Positions 1 through 7,019 of a DNA stretch of 8,466 nt are shown piece after piece. How positions within the stretch are numbered: position 1 is the stretch's first letter; the number at the start of each line of letters is the position of its first letter. Below the pieces are notes generated by a model that worked only from the letters and a program-made list of their open reading frames with translations, searched no databases and had not been told where the DNA came from. Source of the stretch: ANME-2 cluster archaeon (lineage in GTDB: Archaea > Halobacteriota > Methanosarcinia > Methanosarcinales > Methanocomedenaceae). A program made the position numbers and the translations under genes. The DNA is taken from positions 1-8,466 of the forward strand of contig JAKRWB010000410.1 of assembly GCA_022353185.1 (NCBI GenBank), given 5' to 3'.

Positions 1-351
1 TGATTCTTGGTAAAAATAGGGAGTTTTGTAGGTTTTATAACTGGATTTTTTTAAACTGTCAAATGGTTTTTCCTGACAAGATAGAAGACATTTTCATTAA
101 AAATTAATGGAATCTGTCAAACTTGGGATTTATCACATCACTGCCACTGATGTCACCGCTTGTTAAGGTCCCATAACCCGGGATACATGCAATGGAGTGA
201 AACATATAGGTGATGCCCAGGAGTCGATGGTGCAATCGCCGCTGTCAGACACTATAAAATTTCCATTAGCCTCATTGAACTGACACCTAATCCCACACAT
301 CATTTGTTGTTCACCTTATTTCAATTGAAAAATGATAGAATTAAGTAAAGA
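1..351. other. Left-edge non-coding stretch downstream of the S-layer gene
   Basis: No gene can be supported here. The stretch is AT-rich at both ends, with a less AT-rich island at roughly 130-300. On the minus strand that island contains a 45-codon ORF (ATG at 298-300, TAA at 163-165) with no recognisable motif. A different minus-strand frame stays open further left, as far as a TAA near 106-108, so the island could be a decayed gene remnant. The octamer CTGTCAAA occurs near 56 and again near 115. A perfect 12-bp palindrome, TTTCAATTGAAA, lies at 319-330, about 20 bases past the S-layer stop codon. It lacks a convincing T-run, so I do not call it a terminator. Confidence 0.5.
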
Positions 352-3300
352 CTAATGCAATCTCTCCTTTATCCATTTTAAAATCATATCCTTTTTCAGA
401 TAACCCAATATTACTATACCACAAAAGCCCACCAGCACGAGAATCAATGCCAGACCAACCTCATCATCTTGTGGCTCCGGGGTGGTCTTCACTGTAAGTT
501 GTCGTGTTGATGAGGGTGATGCAGTTGTAGTATCTCCAACTTGTATTAATTTTACTAACGCTGCCTGATTTCCCATTTCGTCTACTCGGATCGAAAACAG
601 AGGATCGATAATATAGGTTATATTACCCCCGCTAAGGGTGATATCATCAATATTGGTTATGGAAACCTGTGACATTGTTGTTTGAACTATATAGTTATTG
701 AACATACCCATATCAGCGTTCTTTAATTCAAGTACTTCAGTCGAAATCATATCAATATCATTGATTTTTACAAGATCAGTAGTATTACCAACAAATACCG
801 CATCAATTGTTAAGTTCAATACTTCTGTATTACCAGAACCTCCCAGATCGGATTCCAATACATAATTTAATCCTTCCGCGACTACACTATTATTGATTTC
901 AATACCATCTTTACTAAGAGATAGCCTTGCTTCAGTCATATTAACATCGATTTCAAGCACTGTAATAGCATAACCTTCATCAAGTTCTAGACTTTCTCCA
1001 ACACGTAATAAATGATCGTCATTTTCATCTTCATCAATAAGTTTTTCAGTAATATTCCATCCGCTTGAACCACTATTGATCACTAAATACTTCTTACCCT
1101 GCCATCCCGTATATGTTAATCCCGTTCCTGTATCTACCCAACTGGAAGTTAAATATATTAACTCATTAGCTGGTATGGTCAAGTTCGCATAGACAGGTAA
1201 AACTAATGATTCCCCTCCAACCCTTGCTTCAAGGTCGTAATACAAAATGCCGGGACAGTTCTCTGACGTGGCTAATAATGACGTTCCAGTTGCACCGATT
1301 TTACCTGTAATTTCATATATTCCAGATTCAGTCAGTGTCTTAACCAGTCCTACTGAATTACCATCGTTATTTACCCTGATTGAAAATAGACCTCCAAATA
1401 TGTTAGTAATTCCATCAATGCTGAGCGAAATTTTGTTATTATTGTGAATCGAAATACCGGATGTACTTGTACCTATTGTATGTCCAGTTATGGTAGTACT
1501 ATCACCAGTGATAAATTGTATTGTATCTGTTGAAATAAGATCGATGTTATTGATCTTTACTAGATTGGTGCCCATACCAAAATATAATGCATCAAATGTA
1601 AAGTTCATAATTTCCGTATCCCCGGACACAGCACCCAGATCATCCATATATACGAAATAACCTGTAGATGAATCGTCAGGATCGTATTCTTTGACAACTC
1701 TGTTGGACACTTCTTCACCGTCTTTGGACAATGACATCCAGGCTTCTTGACGTTTTACATCTATTTCAAGGGTTGTGATAGCCCAGCCCTCAGGCAAAGT
1801 AAGGATCTCACCTGCCCTCATGAGGTGGTCATCGTTTTCACTTTCAGATACAAGCAGATCGCTTATTATCCACTCGTTTGATGTATTTTCGATTATTAAA
1901 TACTTCTCTCCAAACCATCTGATAAAATTATTACCTTCATAGTCTATCCACGCATTGGTTGAATATGTCAGGTTGCCCAGTCCAATAGTTAAATCTGGGT
2001 CTAACATAAAATCAATGGTTTCAGCACCAACCATTTCATCAAGATCATAATAGAGAATACTTGGATTGTTCAATGACGTAGCGCTAATCCCAGATACATT
2101 GGAGGCATTTGTTGCACCTATGATCTCATATGGAACAGGAACAGGAACAGTTTCAATTATTCCGGCAAATATTTTCTTAAAAGTGCCATTGATTAGCTTA
2201 AATGGAACCTTATACACGATATTATTCTCACTACTTTCAAGAATTACATCATTAAACTCTAATTCACTGATTTCGCTACCGTATTTACCTACGGTCTGAA
2301 ATGTGATGTCAGCCAGCTTGATATTTCCAGGACCCACTCCAGTGATTCCACTCTGGTTCCCTGTAATTAAAGTGAAACCTTCAAAATTATTGACATCAAA
2401 TGTAATGTCATAAAAATCGCTGTTAGTAACAGAAGTCACATTGACAATAGAATTATCATACGTTAAATTTACAGAAGCAAATACAATACCTTCCGATTCC
2501 GCAACATCTATATAGACTGGAACAGTGACACTTTCCCCAATTTCTGCCTGACAATAAGGAAGGCTGATAATCGAGATCTCAGGTACAGTTATGGTCCTGA
2601 CAAAAGCTACAATGTTTCCATCCGTGCTTACTCGAATTGAGAATAGTTCACTAATTACATCAGTTAAGCCTCCAGGATTAAGTACAATCGTATTATCGTT
2701 TCTAATTGCAAATCCAGATAGATCTGTTATGATAGAATAATTAGGGAATAAATTAGTATCACCATTGACAATATCAAGAACGTGTGAAGAAATAAGATCA
2801 GTATTATTTATCTTCACATAGTTGGTGTTCATGTTAGTAAATACCGTTACAACAGTAATGTTCAGTATTTCTGTTGGAACTGTGCCTCCAAGGTCTGTTT
2901 CATATGCAAAATTGGATGCTATAGGCATGACTTGGTTTTTAAGTTCACTACCATTTTGTGTAAATGCTAAGCGAGCATTTGATCCATCAACATCAGCTTC
3001 AAGAAGTGTTAACACAAATCCTTCACCAAGGACCAGGTTTTGTCCTACCATTAAAGTATGGGAATCATGTTTATTCTCATCTAACAGTTTTTCAGCTATT
3101 TTCCAGTGGGTGACATTATTCTCAATAACCAAATATTTTTTACCTGCCACACCAACATATTCTTTACCATCTAAAGAATACCATTTTTGGGTAAAATAAG
3201 TTAAATTATTTGAACTTATTGTCAAATTAGAATTGACTAAAGAATCAAGGGATTCTTCGCCTGCACTTTCATGTGTATCATAATATAAGATGGAAGGATT

Positions 3301-4278
3301 AATTGTAGAATTAGCAGAGATATAATTGCCAGAAAACAAGTTCGTTGCACCCATAATTTCATACGTACCTGGTTCGTTTAACACTCTTGCCAGTGCTGTG
3401 GAATCTTCATCGTTATTGATCAGGATTGAGTATGAATCGCCCACAATGGGATTTGCATTATCGGATTGTAATGCGAGATCTAAATAGTTTTTGACTACTA
3501 TTTCCCATGGACTTGTTACAATGACATAGTTTTCCAATAATGTTCGATCACCATTGTACAATTCAATTGTTTCAGTTGATAACAGATCTATATTCTTTAT
3601 TTTTACCATATTAACATTATTCTTTACAAATACAGTGTCTAATGTAAAATTAAAAACCTGTGTATGATCCGCCGCTCCAAGGTCTGTTTCATAAACAAAG
3701 TACCTTGATCCAAAATCTGACTCTAATATCCTGACAGCTTGATTGTATATTTCTTTGCCATCTTTGGATAAAAATAACCATGCTATGTTACCGTAAACAT
3801 CGATTTTCTCCGCTGTAATAACATAACCTTCGGGAAGTGAGAGGGATTCTCCCACTCTTAATACGTATTCATCAGTGTCATCTTCGTGTAAAAGCAATTT
3901 TGTTATAATCCATTTGCCAGATGAATTTTCGACAACAAAATATTCCTCACCCAACCATGCTACAATATTCCATCCATCGTCAGGATCCTCCCAGCTTGTA
4001 GTTGAATAGGTAAATTTGTCTTCTGGTATTGTAAGGTTTGGATAAAACGGGAAGGATATGTTTTCGCCACCACTTCCGTCTTCAATGTTATAATATAGTA
4101 TGTCAGGATTGGTCATTGAATTAACTGAGATATATGGAACATCAGTGGCATTTATTGCACCGATTACTTCATAGGGTGCAGATACTTCTTCTACGTTTGT
4201 AGCAGATGTCGTTTGAGTAATTAATAAAATAAATATTGTCAGCAATACAATTTTGAATTTTAAATCATTCATTTTCAT
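352..4278 (-). CDS. Membrane-anchored S-layer protein with four S-layer domains and a central cohesin-like domain
   Basis: This 1308-residue exported protein is probably a structural component of the cell envelope. Residues 1-26 look like a signal peptide: Lys-rich start, hydrophobic core at about 10-20, likely cleavage after Ser-Ala at 26. Four copies of a domain of about 260 residues begin at 36, 306, 717 and 988, each opening with Tyr-Glu-(Val/Ile)-x-Gly and an Ile-Leu-Tyr-Tyr motif. They resemble the Methanosarcina S-layer domain (DUF1608 type). Residues 566-705 resemble a cohesin: VPVYIDV, then NLTYD, then IKLADITFQTVG. A Thr/Ser/Pro-rich stalk (about 1248-1270) leads to a membrane helix at 1274-1294 and a basic tail. 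Many Asn-x-Ser/Thr sequons suggest glycosylation. There is no CxxCH haem motif. The start at 4278 is favoured by a GGAG nine bases upstream; Met3 would be too far from it. The stop is TAG. The known Methanosarcina S-layer protein has two such domains, so this is an expanded version. The cohesin call is from motif pattern only. Confidence 0.88.
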   Translation of the reverse strand: MKMNDLKFKIVLLTIFILLITQTTSATNVEEVSAPYEVIGAINATDVPYISVNSMTNPDILYYNIEDGSGGENISFPFYPNLTIPEDKFTYSTTSWEDPDDGWNIVAWLGEEYFVVENSSGKWIITKLLLHEDDTDEYVLRVGESLSLPEGYVITAEKIDVYGNIAWLFLSKDGKEIYNQAVRILESDFGSRYFVYETDLGAADHTQVFNFTLDTVFVKNNVNMVKIKNIDLLSTETIELYNGDRTLLENYVIVTSPWEIVVKNYLDLALQSDNANPIVGDSYSILINNDEDSTALARVLNEPGTYEIMGATNLFSGNYISANSTINPSILYYDTHESAGEESLDSLVNSNLTISSNNLTYFTQKWYSLDGKEYVGVAGKKYLVIENNVTHWKIAEKLLDENKHDSHTLMVGQNLVLGEGFVLTLLEADVDGSNARLAFTQNGSELKNQVMPIASNFAYETDLGGTVPTEILNITVVTVFTNMNTNYVKINNTDLISSHVLDIVNGDTNLFPNYSIITDLSGFAIRNDNTIVLNPGGLTDVISELFSIRVSTDGNIVAFVRTITVPEISIISLPYCQAEIGESVTVPVYIDVAESEGIVFASVNLTYDNSIVNVTSVTNSDFYDITFDVNNFEGFTLITGNQSGITGVGPGNIKLADITFQTVGKYGSEISELEFNDVILESSENNIVYKVPFKLINGTFKKIFAGIIETVPVPVPYEIIGATNASNVSGISATSLNNPSILYYDLDEMVGAETIDFMLDPDLTIGLGNLTYSTNAWIDYEGNNFIRWFGEKYLIIENTSNEWIISDLLVSESENDDHLMRAGEILTLPEGWAITTLEIDVKRQEAWMSLSKDGEEVSNRVVKEYDPDDSSTGYFVYMDDLGAVSGDTEIMNFTFDALYFGMGTNLVKINNIDLISTDTIQFITGDSTTITGHTIGTSTSGISIHNNNKISLSIDGITNIFGGLFSIRVNNDGNSVGLVKTLTESGIYEITGKIGATGTSLLATSENCPGILYYDLEARVGGESLVLPVYANLTIPANELIYLTSSWVDTGTGLTYTGWQGKKYLVINSGSSGWNITEKLIDEDENDDHLLRVGESLELDEGYAITVLEIDVNMTEARLSLSKDGIEINNSVVAEGLNYVLESDLGGSGNTEVLNLTIDAVFVGNTTDLVKINDIDMISTEVLELKNADMGMFNNYIVQTTMSQVSITNIDDITLSGGNITYIIDPLFSIRVDEMGNQAALVKLIQVGDTTTASPSSTRQLTVKTTPEPQDDEVGLALILVLVGFCGIVILGYLKKDMILKWIKERLH
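541..2130 (-). repeat. S-layer domain pair B (domains 3 and 4)
   Basis: This is the C-terminal half of the duplication, residues 717-982 and 988-1246. Domain 4 leads directly into the stalk and membrane helix, which matches the layout of two-domain Methanosarcina S-layer proteins. Pair B plus the anchor could therefore stand alone as an ordinary S-layer protein, with pair A and the cohesin being the added part. That order of events is inference. Confidence 0.7.
2164..2583 (-). other. Cohesin-like module between the two S-layer pairs
   Basis: Residues 566-705 interrupt the series of S-layer domains. The segment has the look of a cohesin beta-sandwich: an opening strand with GESVTVPVYIDV, a central NLTYDNSIVNVTSV segment, and a late IKLADITFQTVG strand. 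Cohesins bind dockerin domains on partner proteins. If this one is active, it would display a docking site on the cell surface. No dockerin-bearing gene is in the window, so the partner is unknown. A short Val-Pro repeat (VPVPVP, residues 711-716) links it to the third S-layer domain and probably acts as a spacer. Confidence 0.65.
2593..4173 (-). repeat. S-layer domain pair A (domains 1 and 2)
   Basis: This is the N-terminal half of an intragenic duplication, residues 36-300 and 306-562 of the S-layer protein. Domain 1 is closest by eye to domain 3: both have a (V/I)(V/I)EN(S/T)S segment, LPEG(Y/W), and a Tyr-Phe-Val-Tyr stretch leading to Asp-Leu-Gly-Ala and an NFT sequon. Domain 2 is closest to domain 4: both have GKKYLVI, EKL(L/I)DE, ARL, and DLGG leading to TE(I/V)LN. 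This pairing suggests the two-domain unit was copied as a block. The repeats are diverged proteins, not near-identical DNA. Confidence 0.7.
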
Positions 4279-5042
4279 TGCAAAATTCTCCGATTTTGTT
4301 CTAAACTTAAAGTATTACACACCAATTTTAGTTTACAGTGATTTATGAAATGTATAGATCAAGTACACAGTTTTAAAATTATATTAACATTATTGCAATA
4401 TATTTTCACATATATTATTAGTTCTTATAAGTTACATCCAAATAAAGATTATTATATAAAATTTTAGAATAAATGTAATTATCATGTGATTTCTACCATC
4501 AACAAATCCTTATTACGTTTTACGTTCATCACTAAACAAGATCTATAACATGACTTTCGGGCAAATCAAATTTCCTACCAAGTTAAACTTAACCACTCCA
4601 CAATCCGTCTACCCAGCATTGAATAGTACTGAGTATGTATATTCCTACATATAAATACTTGTGGATCATTGAATTGAAAATAACATAAAGACAACCTTAA
4701 GAGATTTAAGAAGTCTTTGAAGGGGGGGGGAATACGAATTCGGACAAGGATTAAGTGTACAGAATTGAATTCGACATGTTTTAAGATGTCATTTATCATT
4801 CAATGCAAGCTGTTTTTGACAAAATGTCTCTGTCATGAAAAATATAAATTGTTGACAACGTTGTTCGAATCAATTTTTCAGCTTGACGGGAATGCTTTTG
4901 CTGACAGCGAAAAGATGGTTATTGAACTGGAGATGAATTCAAAAAAAACGGAGTTGATGAGAAAACTTAATAAAGGTCTTTGTGCATTGTATATGTTGAA
5001 TGTCCATGATATGGTTGGGCGAGCTGTCGGTTTAAGGTGTGA
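4279..5042. other. Long AT-rich intergenic region with promoter-like elements
   Basis: This separates the minus-strand S-layer gene from the plus-strand pseudogene. Near the S-layer gene, at 4370-4386, the minus strand reads TTAATATAATTTTAAAA, a possible TATA box that would give a leader of roughly 70 bases. Several other AT-rich stretches could serve equally well. At 4650-4657 a TATAAATA overlaps an inverted repeat, TATGTA (4634-4639) and TACATA (4646-4651). It could be a promoter on either strand. ATAAGTTACAT at 4427-4437 is nearly matched in inverse by 4473-4482. A run of nine G lies at 4722-4730. I see no tRNA or other RNA gene. The far end overlaps the doubtful ORF listed separately. Confidence 0.4.
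4288..4291 (-). promoter_or_regulatory. Ribosome binding site of the S-layer gene
   Basis: On the minus strand GGAG sits nine bases before the ATG at 4278. This is a good archaeal Shine-Dalgarno core. It favours that ATG over the in-frame ATG six bases downstream. Confidence 0.65.
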
Positions 5043-5058
5043 ATGGGTAGAGTGGTAA
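4786..5058 (+). CDS. Doubtful small ORF, no recognised family
   Basis: This 90-codon frame runs from an ATG to TAA. A TTG at 4717, just before the nine-G run, would extend it to 113 codons, and an ATG at 4915 would shorten it to 47. The last part is rich in Lys, Glu and Met and looks slightly more protein-like than the first, but I recognise no domain, signal peptide or membrane segment. No start has a convincing ribosome site. It ends about 60 bases before the broken rubredoxin fusion gene. It may be a chance ORF or a decayed remnant. Confidence 0.2.
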   Translation: MSFIIQCKLFLTKCLCHEKYKLLTTLFESIFQLDGNAFADSEKMVIELEMNSKKTELMRKLNKGLCALYMLNVHDMVGRAVGLRCEWVEW

Positions 5059-5117
5059 AGTTTAAGTTGGCAGAGATTTTTGAAACACCCGAAACTCATG
5101 TATAAGGGGAATCAGTT

Positions 5118-5352
5118 CTGAAATATCGCTGCACAGTATGCAATTATTTATATGACGAAGAGATAGAGGGTACCCGATTTGATGCTCTGCCTGTCGACTG
5201 AGTATGTCCTGTATGCGGAGCGCCGAAATCAGCTTTTGTACCTGAGGATGCAGGAGCTGCCAGAGACATTAAAACAACCGTTGCTGATAAGTTAGTTGAG
5301 CAGCTATCAGCAGCAGGTGTTACCCATATCTATGGTATCCCGGGAGAATCTA
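5118..5352 (+). pseudogene. Fragment 1: rubredoxin module and first TPP-domain strand
   Basis: The frame from 5121 reads KYRCTVCNYLYDEEIEGT, then LPVD, a TGA stop, then VCPVCGAPKSAF. The two Cys-x-x-Cys pairs (codons at 5130 and 5139, 5205 and 5214) are the four iron ligands of a rubredoxin. In rubredoxins the position before VCPVCG is almost always Trp, so TGG has become TGA. A linker of about 20 residues leads to TVADKLVEQLSAAGVTHIYG and IPGES, the usual beginning of a TPP-enzyme N-domain. TAA at 5103-5105 closes the frame upstream, and the only start-like codon is CTG at 5118, with AAGGGGA just before it as a possible ribosome site. Confidence 0.85.
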
Positions 5353-5452
5353 TACTAAACCGAGTCAGCTTTTTGTAACTTTTAGTTATCAGTTTACTTT
5401 GCTGCATCTGTTCTTTTACAAAATGGCTATAAATTATACTTGCGGAGTAGTA
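5353..5452. mobile_element. 100-bp MITE-like insertion with TA duplication
   Basis: The element starts TACTAAACCG and ends CGGAGTAGTA, which are imperfect terminal inverted repeats (8 of 10 positions match). It is flanked by TA at 5351-5352 and TA at 5453-5454. Inside, TTTTGTAA (5371-5378) pairs perfectly with TTACAAAA (5416-5423), and the match extends to AGC/GCT (5367-5369, 5426-5428) with a small bulge, so a hairpin is possible. A further perfect pair lies at the right end: TTATACT (5434-5440) and AGTATAA (5449-5455). It encodes no protein. Deleting one TA plus the element restores TCT AAC CTT CCG, giving Ser-Asn-Leu-Pro exactly where the family has it. A TA duplication is typical of IS630/Tc1-mariner elements, which suggests mobilisation by such a transposase in trans (inference). 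Confidence 0.75.
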
Positions 5453-5454
5453 TA

Positions 5455-6047
5455 ACCTTCCGCTCGTGGAAGCTATACGAAAAAGCAAAAATGTGGACTT
5501 CATCCTTACCCGTCATGAAGAGGTCGCTGCTTTAATGGCATCCGCACATGCCAAGATAACCGGACATATCGGTGTCTGCCTCAGTATCGCAGGGCCTGGT
5601 ACCACGAACCTCATCACTGGACTGGTAGATGCCACCGCAGACGGAGCACCGGTACTTGCTCTCACCGGGCAGGTTGCCACGCCGTATCTTGGCAGCGAGT
5701 ATCTCCAGGAGATAGACGAAATCGAAATATTCGCTCCCTTTAGCGTGTTCAACGAAACCATAGCATCTCCGGGACAGACCATCAGGCTGACCACCCTTGC
5801 TATCAAGCATGCCTATGCCAAACGCGGAACGGCCCACCTGAGCCTTCCCACTGATGTTCTCGGTATGGCGCTTGATGACGCTATCTGGCAACTTGGAATG
5901 CACGTGTTCAGCCCAAAGACCCTACCCCTGGAACAGGATATCCAAAAAGCCGTGGAAGCCATAAATACCAGCGTACACCCGATAATCTTTGCAGGATGGG
6001 GGACCAGGGAGGGAGGGAATGAAGTGATAGCCCTGGCAGAAAAGTGA
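5455..6047 (+). pseudogene. Fragment 2: TPP pyrimidine-binding and central domain
   Basis: After the insertion the frame resumes as LPLVEAIRKS. A GTG at 5466 could start a 193-residue product, but in the parent gene it was an internal Val. The conserved TRHEE segment (codons around 5511-5522) carries the Glu that activates the thiamine cofactor in this superfamily. It is followed by AALMASAHAKITG, then GPGTTNLITGL and DGAPVLALTGQV, all typical of acetolactate synthase/pyruvate oxidase N-domains. The start of the central domain (HPIIFAGWGTREGG, then EVIALAEK) follows. The frame ends at TGA 6045-6047, where relatives continue with about a dozen more residues before IPEDHP. Confidence 0.85.
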
Positions 6048-6048
6048 G

Positions 6049-6951
6049 ATCCCTGAAGACCACCCCCTTGCCATGGGAGTGCTGGGTTCTATTGGCACGC
6101 CGCATGCGGCACAGGCTGCCAGGGAAGGTGACCTGTTCATTGTATTGGGTTCAGGTTTCAGGCAGCGCAACCTTGTGCCGGATGTACCTATTATCCAGGT
6201 GGACATCAATGCTGCGAGGGTGGGCCGGAGTTTCCCGGTGGATGTAGGATTGGTCGGGGACGCAATATTTACTGTTCGTGAACTGACAAAAAGGGTGACA
6301 CCGAAAGTACGGGACCCTGAATATTTTGAAAAGATAGATAATATCAAACGTAACTACCAGGAAATGATACTGGATGAATCCAAGGACATGAGCACCCCCA
6401 TCAATCCTGGTTTTTTAGTGCAATCCGTGAAGTTGCATGCAGACAAGGATGCGTATATCTGTGTGGATGTCGGTGACCACACCTATTGGTTCTACAAGAA
6501 ATACCAGTGTACCGGTGAGAAGACCCTGATGTCATCCAACATGGTAAGTATGGGATTCGCATTTCTCGCTTCCCTTGCCGCCCAGCTGGAATATCCTGGC
6601 AGGCAGGTAATATGCATAACCGGAGACGGCGGGTTCGCCATGGTGATGGCAGACTTTACCACTGCGGTCCGGAACAACCTGCCCGTAAAAGTGATTGTGT
6701 TCAATGACGGCAAACTCAAGAATATTAAGAAAGAACAGGGTATGTACGGGTATCTGGAATACGGTACCCAGTTCATAAACCCGGACTTTGCTGCATTTGC
6801 TGAATCTTGTGGCGGTGAAGGATATCGGGTGGATAACCCGGAACAACTGGATGAAGCGCTGCAAAAAGCATTTAATTCTGATAAACCGGCATTAGTGGAT
6901 GTAATTGTGGATCCTGAAAGAATGGCACCCATAGTGTTGAGACCGCCATAA
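6049..6951 (+). pseudogene. Fragment 3: central domain remainder and TPP pyrophosphate-binding domain
   Basis: This lies one frame over from fragment 2 and reads IPEDHPLAMGVLGSIGTPHA onward to TAA. An ATG at 6073 could start a 292-residue product, but it falls inside the conserved central domain. The cofactor-binding motif is intact: GDG at 6622-6630 and the paired Asn (codon at 6703) 27 residues later, within GDGGFAM and VFND. The remaining 300 codons hold no further stop. The C-terminal end (KPALVDVIVDPE) is also typical of the family. The intact metal/TPP motif shows the gene was functional until recently. Confidence 0.85.
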
Positions 6952-6984
6952 CGTAATTCATTCAATTTAATCTCGGGCAGTAGA

Positions 6985-6996
6985 AAGCTTTATGTC
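6985..6996 (+). promoter_or_regulatory. Possible TATA box of dapF
   Basis: AAGCTTTATGTC lies about 27-30 bases before the dapF ATG, and the bases before that ATG show no GGAG-like ribosome site. An archaeal TATA box at this distance would place the transcript start almost at the ATG, giving a leaderless mRNA. The match to TTTATATA is only partial. Confidence 0.35.
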
Positions 6997-7019
6997 AAAA
7001 CCAGCCGATTTCTGCCCAT

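Larger units (their letters stand above)
5118..6951 (+). pseudogene. Broken rubredoxin-thiamine pyrophosphate enzyme fusion gene
   Basis: The pieces line up as one former gene of roughly 580 codons: rubredoxin, TPP pyrimidine-binding domain, central domain, TPP pyrophosphate-binding domain. The TPP part belongs to the acetolactate synthase/pyruvate oxidase superfamily, which decarboxylates 2-oxo acids. The exact substrate cannot be read from the sequence. A fused rubredoxin suggests electron transfer to or from the reaction (inference). Four lesions are visible. The expected start is CTG at 5118. TGA at 5199-5201 replaces the conserved Trp of the rubredoxin. A 102-bp insertion near 5353 brings in-frame stops. 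At 6045-6048 roughly a dozen residues are missing and the frame shifts by one. The rest is still open and well conserved, so the damage looks recent. Short products from internal starts are possible but unlikely to be active. Confidence 0.88.

Noticed and set aside
319..330. Palindrome TTTCAATTGAAA as a terminator
   Set aside because: It is only 12 bp with no loop and no adjacent T-run on the minus strand. Short AT-rich palindromes are expected by chance.
1247..3199. Plus-strand ORFs inside the S-layer gene
   Set aside because: They lie opposite a long, domain-rich coding sequence and show no family features; they are antisense shadows.
352..4278. Multihaem cytochrome fused to S-layer domains, as known in some ANME archaea
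   Set aside because: The protein has only three cysteines and no CxxCH motif.
4575..4799. Minus-strand 74-codon ORF in the intergenic region
   Set aside because: It has no recognisable motif or ribosome site, and it overlaps promoter-like sequence and the nine-G run. It is probably chance.
5466..6047. Stand-alone 193-residue TPP protein starting at GTG
   Set aside because: The GTG codes for the Val of the conserved LPLVEA segment. The N-terminal part of the same domain lies upstream of the insertion in the same frame, so this is a fragment and not a separate gene.
6073..6951. Stand-alone 292-residue TPP C-domain protein
   Set aside because: The ATG is an internal Met in the conserved LAMGVLGS segment, and upstream IPEDHP codons continue the family match, so it is the 3' part of the pseudogene.
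5513..6965. Minus-strand ORFs opposite the TPP pseudogene
   Set aside because: The plus strand shows clear family motifs throughout, so the minus-strand frames are shadows of codon bias.
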